Of a stretch of 11,451 nucleotides of DNA, positions 1-4,348 are shown in pieces. Each line of letters opens with the position of its first letter. Within the stretch, counting starts at the first letter, position 1. The stretch spans positions 1 to 11,451 of the forward strand of contig CASTQR010000037.1 of assembly GCA_949451265.1 (NCBI GenBank), written 5' to 3'. Position numbers and translations under genes: made by a program. The notes under the pieces were generated by a model that did no database searches, was not told the origin of the DNA, and saw only the letters and a list, made by a program, of their open reading frames with translations. Source of the DNA: an uncultured Eubacteriales bacterium (GTDB lineage: Bacteria; Bacillota_A; Clostridia; Oscillospirales; Oscillospiraceae).

Positions 1-203
1 CCCAGGCGGCTGAGCAGGGCCAGCTCCTCGGTGGAGGCGGCGTACCCCCGCAGGGACAGAAAGGCGTGGTACGCCCCGCCGATGATGGAGCAGTCCGTGT
101 TGAACTTCACCGCCGAGGGGGCCGCCATGTCCAGGAAGTCCTTGGGGCGTGGAACGGCGGCGGGCTTTGGCGCCGCTTTCTTCTTCTGTATTTTCTTAGC
201 CAT
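1..203 (-). CDS. VirB4-like conjugation ATPase, N-terminal fragment (runs off the left edge)
   Basis: The first 67 codons of a gene that continues past position 1. ATG is at 203-201, with a GAGGAGG ribosome binding site about 9 bases upstream. The product starts MAKKIQKKK, then a Lys/Ala/Pro-rich tail, then FLDMAAPSAVKFNTD and later LRGYAASTEELALLSRLG. From memory this matches the start of VirB4/TraE-type ATPases of Clostridia ICEs, which power the type IV secretion channel at the inner face of the membrane. Walker motifs would lie beyond the window, so the ATPase function is inferred from the N-terminus and position. It overlaps the upstream gene by 8 bases (203-196), which suggests translational coupling. 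Confidence 0.8.
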   Translation of the reverse strand, partial: MAKKIQKKKAAPKPAAVPRPKDFLDMAAPSAVKFNTDCSIIGGAYHAFLSLRGYAASTEELALLSRL

Positions 204-768
204 GGCACACCGCCTCCTCACCGTCAAAATCGGGGAAGGACTCCGTGGCCATGTCCCGCTGGTAGTACACCATCAGGATTCGCTTGATGTCCTGGGTGTC
301 CGCCAGCCGGACGTGGAAGCCCCCGTCCCGGAGGCTTTTCTCCGTCTGACGGGGGTCGGCGGCGCTGTCCTTTTCTACGGGATAGACCAGGGCGAACTCC
401 CGGGCCGAGGCGGTGGACGCCTGGATGTCGTCCAGGTGGGCGGCGTCCCGCCGCAGCAGTTCCCGGACAGCCGGGAGCTGCTCCTCCTCCAGCCGCCTGT
501 GGTAGAAGTCCTGGTTGGCCTGGAAGGACTCCCGGGAGTCCAGGGCCAGCAGGCGCACCGCGGGGGTGGCCCGGAGCAGGTTGGTCAGGGCGGTGACCCG
601 GCCCCGCACCCCCTCCGGGGACAGCACGGACAGGTTGTCCGGCCGGAGCATAAAAAAGACCAGCTCCCCCTTGGCGGTTTTCACGCCGTGTTCGGTGAGC
701 TGGGTGATCCCCATGAGCTGGCGGGTGGACTGGCGCTCCCGCAGCTCTTTTTTCTGTTTTCGGTTCAA
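196..768 (-). CDS. Detached VirB4 N-terminal-domain-like protein of the conjugation machine
   Basis: A soluble, charged protein of about 190 residues starting with a basic segment (NRKQKKELRERQSTRQLMG), followed by GELVFFMLRPDNLSVLSPEGVR and ending near YYQRDMATESFPDFDGE. From memory, similar proteins sit directly before VirB4 in Clostridia ICEs and resemble the N-terminal region of CagE/TrbE/VirB4 ATPases, so a VirB4 partner role is inferred. The start is uncertain. ATG 786 gives 196 residues but has no ribosome binding site. TTG 768 lies 10 bases after GGAGGG (784-779) and overlaps the preceding stop as TTGA, the usual coupled arrangement, so I prefer it. The 3' end overlaps the VirB4 start by 8 bases. 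No membrane segment or catalytic motif is visible. Confidence 0.7.
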   Translation of the reverse strand: MNRKQKKELRERQSTRQLMGITQLTEHGVKTAKGELVFFMLRPDNLSVLSPEGVRGRVTALTNLLRATPAVRLLALDSRESFQANQDFYHRRLEEEQLPAVRELLRRDAAHLDDIQASTASAREFALVYPVEKDSAADPRQTEKSLRDGGFHVRLADTQDIKRILMVYYQRDMATESFPDFDGEEAVCHG

Positions 769-1040
769 GTTTCGTTTTCCCTCCATTCAAAGTATTGCTG
801 CTTCAAAAACAGGAAGCACAGGGCGTAGCGCAGGAAGTCCAGGATGCTGGCGTCCTCCAGCCGGATGCTGAGGAAGGCGTAGAGCACTGTGGCGATGAGC
901 GGCGGCACCAGCCCCAGCTGGGCCAGCGCCAGGACTGACAGGATGAAACCCACGCCGATCACCGCCACGTCCCGCAGCGCCCACAGCCACAGGGTGGGCT
1001 TCGCCTTCAGGTTGTTGGGGTAGATATAGATGGAAACCAC
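765..1040 (-). CDS. PrgI/VirB3-like small membrane protein (start uncertain)
   Basis: A protein of about 91 residues beginning VVSIYIYPNNLKAKPTLWLW, followed by two closely spaced hydrophobic segments (roughly residues 24-41 and 44-58) and a tail ending FLKQQYFEWRENET. This layout and the position directly before the VirB4 genes match the PrgI/VirB3/TcpE-type proteins that sit beside VirB4 in Gram-positive transfer systems. The start is odd: no ATG or TTG with a ribosome binding site exists near the conserved N-terminus. The choices are GTG 1040 (used here), CTG 1046 (matching the Met-Glu-Val start I recall for relatives) or a distant GTG 1169, which would read through promoter and terminator DNA. 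The gene begins only 12 bases after a strong terminator. It overlaps the next gene by 4 bases. Confidence 0.65.
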   Translation of the reverse strand: MVSIYIYPNNLKAKPTLWLWALRDVAVIGVGFILSVLALAQLGLVPPLIATVLYAFLSIRLEDASILDFLRYALCFLFLKQQYFEWRENET

Positions 1041-1052
1041 CTCCAGGGAATG

Positions 1053-1080
1053 AAAAATGCCGCCTGCAATCAGGCGGCAT
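1053..1080 (-). terminator. Rho-independent terminator/attenuator just before the PrgI-like gene
   Basis: A perfect 10-bp inverted repeat (1057-1066 with 1071-1080) with a four-base loop ends in five T residues on the minus strand (1057-1053). The plus-strand side has no T-run, so it acts on leftward transcription. It would stop RNA started at the minus promoter (-10 at 1385-1390) or RNA coming through the upstream transfer genes, before the PrgI-VirB4 group. It could be the end of an antisense RNA of about 325 bases, or an attenuator for the secretion genes. Confidence 0.75.
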
Positions 1081-1083
1081 AAA

Positions 1084-1112
1084 TTGACAATATTCCAATC
1101 GTCAGTTATAAT
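1084..1112 (+). promoter_or_regulatory. Perfect sigma-A promoter driving the small hydrophobic peptide gene
   Basis: TTGACA at 1084-1089, a 17-base spacer, then TATAAT at 1107-1112: an exact consensus match at optimal spacing in otherwise GC-rich DNA. The expected start of RNA is about 1118-1120, immediately before a stem-loop with a GCGA loop. It points right, opposite to the transfer operon, towards the small gene at 1196. Confidence 0.85.
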
Positions 1113-1119
1113 GTGAATT

Positions 1120-1188
1120 GCCCCGCGAGGGGCCGGAAGGGTACTGTTACATAAAAAGCGGTTGGCCACTCCCTTGTGAAAGGGGGTG
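1120..1188 (+). promoter_or_regulatory. Structured 5' leader that can hide the ribosome binding site
   Basis: Two stem-loops lie in the predicted leader. The first (1120-1133) has five G/C pairs and a GCGA (GNRA-type) loop at the expected 5' end of the RNA. The second pairs 1167-1175 with 1180-1188: nine pairs including one G-U, loop GTGA. It buries the GGGGG core of an almost complete Shine-Dalgarno sequence (AAAGGGGGTGAT, 1179-1190). A stable 5' end with a sequestered binding site is typical of type I toxin messages. Pairings were found by eye and not folded computationally. Confidence 0.55.
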
Positions 1189-1195
1189 ATGGCTA

Positions 1196-1291
1196 ATGGG
1201 ACACAGGCGCTGGGTGAAAGCCCTGCGTATCTTGTTTTGGTTCATCATCGCGCTGTTGCTGATGATAGCCACGGCCCCAAAAGCGTACTGA
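1196..1291 (+). CDS. 31-residue hydrophobic peptide, candidate type I toxin
   Basis: ATG 1196 to TGA 1289-1291 encodes 31 residues: a basic head (MGHRRWVKALR), one hydrophobic span (ILFWFIIALLLMIATA) and a short tail (PKAY). The size, the positive N-terminus and the single predicted membrane helix are those of membrane-acting type I toxins (Fst, TxpA, BsrG type), though I see no sequence match to a named family. Support for expression is strong: an exact consensus promoter 84 bases upstream and a 12-base Shine-Dalgarno match (one G-U) with its core 9 bases before the ATG. The stop codon lies inside the 14-bp hairpin that follows. It is the only plus-strand gene in the window. An overlapping 44-codon frame from ATG 1189 starts inside the Shine-Dalgarno sequence and is less likely. 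The toxin role is inferred. Confidence 0.55.
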   Translation: MGHRRWVKALRILFWFIIALLLMIATAPKAY

Positions 1292-1320
1292 CCGCTTGGC
1301 TGGTCCCCAAGCGGTCAGTA
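1286..1320. terminator. Perfect 14-bp hairpin between the convergent promoters, possible shared terminator
   Basis: Bases 1286-1299 and 1307-1320 are exact inverted repeats with a 7-base loop. The small peptide's stop codon is in the left arm. Downstream T-tracts are weak on both strands (GGCTTTGCTT on plus, CGCTTTT on minus), so termination is possible but not certain. The position mirrors the shared bidirectional terminator of par (Fst/RNAII) type I systems. An 8-base part of the arm (CTGACCGC) recurs at 1354-1361. Confidence 0.45.
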
Positions 1321-1378
1321 TAGGCTTTGCTTATACACACTGTCTTGTAAGGGCTGACCGCCGTAGCAGTGCCCTTCT
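1286..1378 (-). ncRNA. Predicted antisense RNA, candidate antitoxin
   Basis: A perfect minus-strand promoter (1413-1385) should start RNA near 1378 and copy the strand opposite to the 3' end of the small peptide message. The RNA would be about 93 bases if it stops at the 14-bp hairpin, or about 325 bases if it continues to the strong terminator at 1080-1053, in which case it covers the whole toxin message and leader. A further inverted repeat (1349-1354 with 1371-1376) lies near its 5' end. No minus-strand ORF follows closely. Alternatively it is the leader of the PrgI-VirB4 transcript. Confidence 0.45.
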
Positions 1379-1384
1379 GTCATG

Positions 1385-1413
1385 ATTATACCTGTGCGCC
1401 GCTGTTTTGTCAA
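1385..1413 (-). promoter_or_regulatory. Second perfect sigma-A promoter, facing the first
   Basis: On the minus strand, TTGACA is at 1413-1408, the spacer is 17 bases and TATAAT is at 1390-1385, an exact consensus. The -35 box overlaps the stop codon (1412-1410) of the upstream gene. The predicted start is near 1378. Together with the promoter at 1084-1112 it forms a convergent pair with cores about 270 bases apart. Confidence 0.85.
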
Positions 1414-1724
1414 TGGCTTTTGGCGGCCTCCCCATCCTCCGCGCCGCCGATGGCGGCCATGGCGTCCAGGCACCACACCGCGTGTTCCTTCAGTGTCCGC
1501 AGCAGCGCCATTTCCGCGGGGTTCGGCGCGTCCATCGGCTCCACCCGGCCCAGGGGGTGCATCTCGATCCCCAGGGCGTGGCAGTCCAGGAACATCTCGC
1601 CGGGATGGTGGATGTGGGTATGGACGCTGGCCTCGCCCCAGTGGGGGACTTCGGCCCGGTAGCTCACGCTGACAGTCTGGCCGGAGTGATCCTTCCGGCT
1701 CCTGTCATTCCACGTCAGTGCCAT
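1410..1724 (-). CDS. Hypothetical ICE accessory protein, 104 residues
   Basis: I do not recognise a function. The protein starts MALTWNDRSRKDHSGQTVSVSY and has a His-rich middle (VHTHIHHPGEMFLDCHALG, about residues 34-52) that could bind metal, though no known site pattern is clear. The C-terminal half looks helical and acidic. Similar small proteins occur, as I recall, in Clostridia mobile elements. ATG 1724 overlaps the end of the ribbon-helix-helix gene by 20 bases, with GGAGG a little over 10 bases upstream, so the two are probably co-translated. No signal peptide or membrane span is seen. Its stop codon lies within the -35 box of the antisense promoter. Confidence 0.6.
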   Translation of the reverse strand: MALTWNDRSRKDHSGQTVSVSYRAEVPHWGEASVHTHIHHPGEMFLDCHALGIEMHPLGRVEPMDAPNPAEMALLRTLKEHAVWCLDAMAAIGGAEDGEAAKSH

Positions 1725-2049
1725 GGCCTGCCGCCTCCTCCCGATCCGCCTCGTCCAGCGCCCGCTGGATCAGGCCCAGCACGAACTCCTTCTGGCTCAC
1801 CTTTTTGCCGGTGCGGCGGCTCTCCTGTTCCAGCAGTTTCTTCAGCCGGATGAACATTTCCTCTGGCATTTGGAAGGCCATGGTACGCATCCCATTTTCC
1901 ATCTTCTCTGTCCCTCCTTCAAAATAGTTGGTCAGCAGTTCGGTGATGTACGCGCTCAAGGTCATCCCGGCCTGCTCCTGCGCCGCCCGCACCCGGCTGT
2001 GGAGCTCCGCTGGGATCATGGCGCACAGATTTTTTTGGTTTTCTGCCAT
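1705..2049 (-). CDS. Tandem ribbon-helix-helix DNA-binding protein
   Basis: 114 residues with two similar halves, each a short strand followed by two helices. Half one (about residues 6-42) runs NLCAMIPAELHSRVRAAQEQ then MTLSAYITELLTNYFE. Half two (about 52-107) starts RTMAFQMPEEMFIRLKKLLEQ and then KKVSQKEFVLGLIQRALDEA. Arc/CopG-type proteins normally dimerise to form one DNA-binding unit; two copies in one chain could make a single-chain unit or bind two DNA half-sites. It may regulate this transfer operon or act at the element's DNA, but no operator was identified. ATG 2049 has AAGGAGG 7 bases upstream (2063-2057); an upstream in-frame start lacks such a site. The 111-base gap before it holds only a weak TATACT box. 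Confidence 0.65.
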   Translation of the reverse strand: MAENQKNLCAMIPAELHSRVRAAQEQAGMTLSAYITELLTNYFEGGTEKMENGMRTMAFQMPEEMFIRLKKLLEQESRRTGKKVSQKEFVLGLIQRALDEADREEAAGHGTDVE

Positions 2050-2160
2050 TGTGCTTCCTCCTTCCGCGCTTTGGTAAGGGCAAGTATACCGATAACCGGG
2101 CCACAATGCTATTCACTATAAGCAACGAAGATCTTGGCGCACACGAAGCAAAACCAACAA

Positions 2161-4017
2161 TTACCCCGCCCTCAAAACCAGGGCCATCCCACGCATCAGG
2201 TAGTCCACACACGGGATGGCCACCGAGTTGCCCAGCGCCCGGTACCTGGGCGAGTCCGCAGCGCCGGGCAGGGCGGTCCAATCATCGGGATAGCCCTGGA
2301 GCCGTTCACATTCCCGGGGGGTCAGCCTCCTGATCAGTAATGGTGCTTCCACGATCAACTTGTCCTGCGAGACGTACTGGGCGTTAGGGCCTTTGCAGTC
2401 GCTGCTGGTGAGGGTACCGACAGTTTCCTGATAAATTAGATCGGTTGCCTCCTTCTGCTGGCGGGAGCTCTGGGTGGAGGCCACGCCGCCCTCCCGGAAC
2501 TTGTCGCAGCGCTGGCGGGCAAAGACAGCGTGGTGGTCGGTGGCGGTCAGGGTGTAGGCGATGTCCTCCTGTATCCCCAGGCCGTTCCCGCCGTTCTCCG
2601 GCTGGCGGTCGATGGCGTTCCCGGTGATGCAGAATACGGGTTCCTCCTCCTGCATGACCAGGCTGAGGTTGTTGCCGCCTGTACCAGCCCTGGCAGACAG
2701 GGTGGGCGCCACTTTATGGGGGCCGGTATATCTCGCATCGATCCCGTGGTTCTCAAAAATTAACGGCTGATGACCATGCTCCTGTGCCCGCAGGGTGCCA
2801 GATATGTCCTCGGAGCATTCCATAACCCGCCCGCCCTGGTCATTCAAGCACAGAACCGAGGGCATCATAGCGTCGTCGCAGGCTCCATATCCCTCGCCCC
2901 CGCCTGACGGCGGGGGCTCGCTCATTCCGCCGCTCCTCCTTTCCCCACGCAAACCGCTTCGCTGGGTTTGCGCGGGGGCCCCATTTGGCCTGCCCATACA
3001 GAGAACCGAGGGCATCATATTGCCGCTGGATGAGCCTTTCAGGGTGGGCGCCAGCTCCTCATGATAGCCGATCCCGCCCGCAGACGGCCCCGCCCCGGCG
3101 CAGAAGCCAGCGGCAAAGACCCGCCCGCCCGGTTTGGCCTCGCCGCTGTTGATGGTGGGGGACACGCCCCCCGGCGTGGTGATCCGGGCCTGCTGGGTGT
3201 CCCAGGGGGTGAGGCACGTTCTTGGCTCCGCCTCATCGGCATCAAACACCAACCCTCCCGGATTCCGGCCACCACAGCCGTCTGCCCCTGCCAGCGTTGG
3301 CGCGGTGCCCTCCGGTGTGAAAACGCGGGTCTGCTGGGTATCCCAGGGATTGAGGCAGCCAGCCACATAAGTTTGTTGTTTCACCCCAGGCTGCGCCGAA
3401 AGCGCCCCTGCCACGTCATGCAGGTCACGGACTTCATCCCTCTGATTTGTTGCAAAGGCTGTGACGAATGTCTGCATCTGCATATTGTTAGTTGCCATCA
3501 GCGCCCCGGCGGTCTCCCCCAGGTCGATGGCCTCGTCCCTCTGATTCATATGGAATGCCAGCGGCGGCTCCAGCGGCGTGAGGTACACCGTCAGCCCCGC
3601 CTGTGCTTTCAGCGCGGCCTCCAGCTGGGGCGGCAGGGGCTTGCCCCGCTCACGGGCCCGGCGCAGGATACCCAGGCAGGCTTTCCGGGATAAATAATAT
3701 TTGCGGGGCGGTGAGTCCTCCAAAATCTGCGATAAGGAAGATACGCGCCCTTCTCTGGGCGAGACCCCAGTGTTGAGCGTCCATGACCCGCCAAGCCAGG
3801 GAGAAAGAAGTTCCCAGTATGATTCGCCCAGCAAATTGCCATGGCCAGGGGTAAGGTCGAGGGATAGAAACGGAATCGCAATTAATTTTGCAGATTTCTT
3901 CGAGGACGATCCGGAAGTCCTCCCCCTTCGGGGTTCCCGAGCTGAAAGCGCCGGGCACGTTTTCCCAAGCGAGGAACCGAGGTCGAATAAAACGAGCTGT
4001 TCTCCCTCTTTGCACAT
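2161..4017 (-). CDS. Cytosine-5 DNA methyltransferase C-terminal subunit with long repeat array and overprinted N-terminus
   Basis: 618 residues in three parts. Residues 1-142 are a basic domain with YWELLSPWLGGSWTLNTG, SLSQILEDSPPRKYYLS and RKACLGILRRARERGKPLPP, a pattern I recall from phage and ICE proteins of Clostridia. Residues 163-541 are a degenerate array with cores such as GALSAQ, APTLAG, GTLRAQ, APTLSA and YTLTAT. Residues 563-602 carry C5-methyltransferase motif IX (RRLTPRECERLQGYPDDW) and motif X (YRALGNSVAIPCV). Motifs I-VIII are absent here but lie in the overlapping gene 4348-3650, so the two probably form one enzyme, as in split enzymes such as M.AquI. ATG 4017 has AAAGGAG (4037-4031) 13 bases upstream, a long spacing; a stop at 4029-4027 closes the frame above it. 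Reaching it from the first gene would need a +1 frameshift. Confidence 0.75.
   Translation of the reverse strand: MCKEGEQLVLFDLGSSLGKTCPALSAREPRRGRTSGSSSKKSAKLIAIPFLSLDLTPGHGNLLGESYWELLSPWLGGSWTLNTGVSPREGRVSSLSQILEDSPPRKYYLSRKACLGILRRARERGKPLPPQLEAALKAQAGLTVYLTPLEPPLAFHMNQRDEAIDLGETAGALMATNNMQMQTFVTAFATNQRDEVRDLHDVAGALSAQPGVKQQTYVAGCLNPWDTQQTRVFTPEGTAPTLAGADGCGGRNPGGLVFDADEAEPRTCLTPWDTQQARITTPGGVSPTINSGEAKPGGRVFAAGFCAGAGPSAGGIGYHEELAPTLKGSSSGNMMPSVLCMGRPNGAPAQTQRSGLRGERRSGGMSEPPPSGGGEGYGACDDAMMPSVLCLNDQGGRVMECSEDISGTLRAQEHGHQPLIFENHGIDARYTGPHKVAPTLSARAGTGGNNLSLVMQEEEPVFCITGNAIDRQPENGGNGLGIQEDIAYTLTATDHHAVFARQRCDKFREGGVASTQSSRQQKEATDLIYQETVGTLTSSDCKGPNAQYVSQDKLIVEAPLLIRRLTPRECERLQGYPDDWTALPGAADSPRYRALGNSVAIPCVDYLMRGMALVLRAG
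2397..3531 (-). repeat. Degenerate repeat array inside the methyltransferase C-terminal subunit
   Basis: About nine units, each containing a Thr-Leu core after an acidic or Gly-rich lead: GETAGALMA, HDVAGALSA, GTAPTLAG, GVSPTINSG, ELAPTLKG, DISGTLRA, KVAPTLSA, DIAYTLTA and ETVGTLTS. Two units are close copies (LNPWDTQQTRVFTPEG and LTPWDTQQARITTPGG, 141 bases apart). The array lies where a target recognition domain is expected, between motifs VIII and IX. Its role in DNA recognition is inferred. Confidence 0.6.
2852..3019. repeat. 150-bp in-frame hairpin-bearing insertion or duplication
   Basis: An exact 18-base direct repeat (2852-2869 and 3002-3019) is offset by 150 bases. The DNA between holds two hairpins: 2896-2904 with 2909-2917 (9 bp, loop TGAC), and 2948-2955 with 2965-2972 (8 bp, extended by four more C-G pairs at 2943-2946 and 2974-2977 past one mismatch). 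The protein read from it is low-complexity and unlike its flanks, yet the frame stays open because 150 is 50 codons. It resembles a REP/MITE-like element. An ordinary internal duplication that later diverged is the alternative. Confidence 0.5.
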
Positions 4018-4348
4018 CTGCCGCTCTCATCTCCTTTACAATACGGATTTGTTCCATAAAAAGCCCGGAACGGGCCCCTGCGAGGCCGGAACGGGTACCG
4101 GCAACGCTAAGATCCTGGCATGGGCTGCCACCGCAGATGATGTCCACCGGGGGCAGGTTGGCCCCGTCCAGTTTGGTGATATCCCCCACATGGATCATGT
4201 CAGGGAAGTGCTTTTTGGTCACCTGGATAGGGAACGCTTCGATCTCACTGGCCCAGACGGGGGTGATCCCATGGCGCACCGCCGCCAACGGGAAGCCGCC
4301 GATGCCATCGAACAGGGAGCCCATCGTCAATGTTTTTTTGTCCTGCAT
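3650..4348 (-). CDS. Cytosine-5 DNA methyltransferase catalytic subunit (motifs I-VIII)
   Basis: 232 residues with an ordered set of C5-methyltransferase motifs: FDGIGGF (13-19, S-adenosylmethionine binding), GGSPCQD (73-79, catalytic Cys77), ENV (129-131) and QRRARIF (198-204). The chain ends soon after motif VIII (SLPGYPAPGP); the target recognition region and motifs IX-X are missing and lie in the gene 4017-2161, which overlaps it for 368 bases in another frame. The enzyme would transfer a methyl group to cytosine carbon 5 and could shield the element from restriction. ATG 4348 shares its A with the VirB6-like stop codon (TAATG), so translation is probably coupled. A second Met at codon 9 is a possible start. 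It is far shorter than typical one-chain C5 enzymes (over 300 residues). Confidence 0.8.
   Translation of the reverse strand: MQDKKTLTMGSLFDGIGGFPLAAVRHGITPVWASEIEAFPIQVTKKHFPDMIHVGDITKLDGANLPPVDIICGGSPCQDLSVAGTRSGLAGARSGLFMEQIRIVKEMRAADVQRGRTARFIRPRFLAWENVPGAFSSGTPKGEDFRIVLEEICKINCDSVSIPRPYPWPWQFAGRIILGTSFSLAWRVMDAQHWGLAQRRARIFLIADFGGLTAPQILFIPESLPGYPAPGP

Noticed and set aside
1041..1169. N-terminal extension of the PrgI-like protein from GTG 1169
   Set aside because: The extension would be encoded by the plus promoter and the terminator hairpin. Its codon use differs from the neighbours, and an AAGGGA run abuts the GTG with no spacing.
1189..1323. Overlapping 44-codon plus-strand frame starting MANGTQALGESP
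   Set aside because: Its ATG lies inside the Shine-Dalgarno sequence of the 31-residue peptide and has no binding site of its own at useful spacing. It runs through the hairpin and shows no plausible domain. Conservation could still rescue it.
2083..2120. Possible minus-strand promoters (TATACT 2088-2083, TATAGT 2120-2115) before the ribbon-helix-helix gene
   Set aside because: No acceptable -35 box lies at 16-18 bases from either, and neither has a clear extended -10 element. In contrast the two promoters at 1084 and 1413 are exact.
2848..3020. CRISPR array or tandem repeat at the 150-bp direct repeat
   Set aside because: Only two copies of an 18-base repeat, with a single unit between them that contains hairpins and stays in frame inside a methyltransferase gene.
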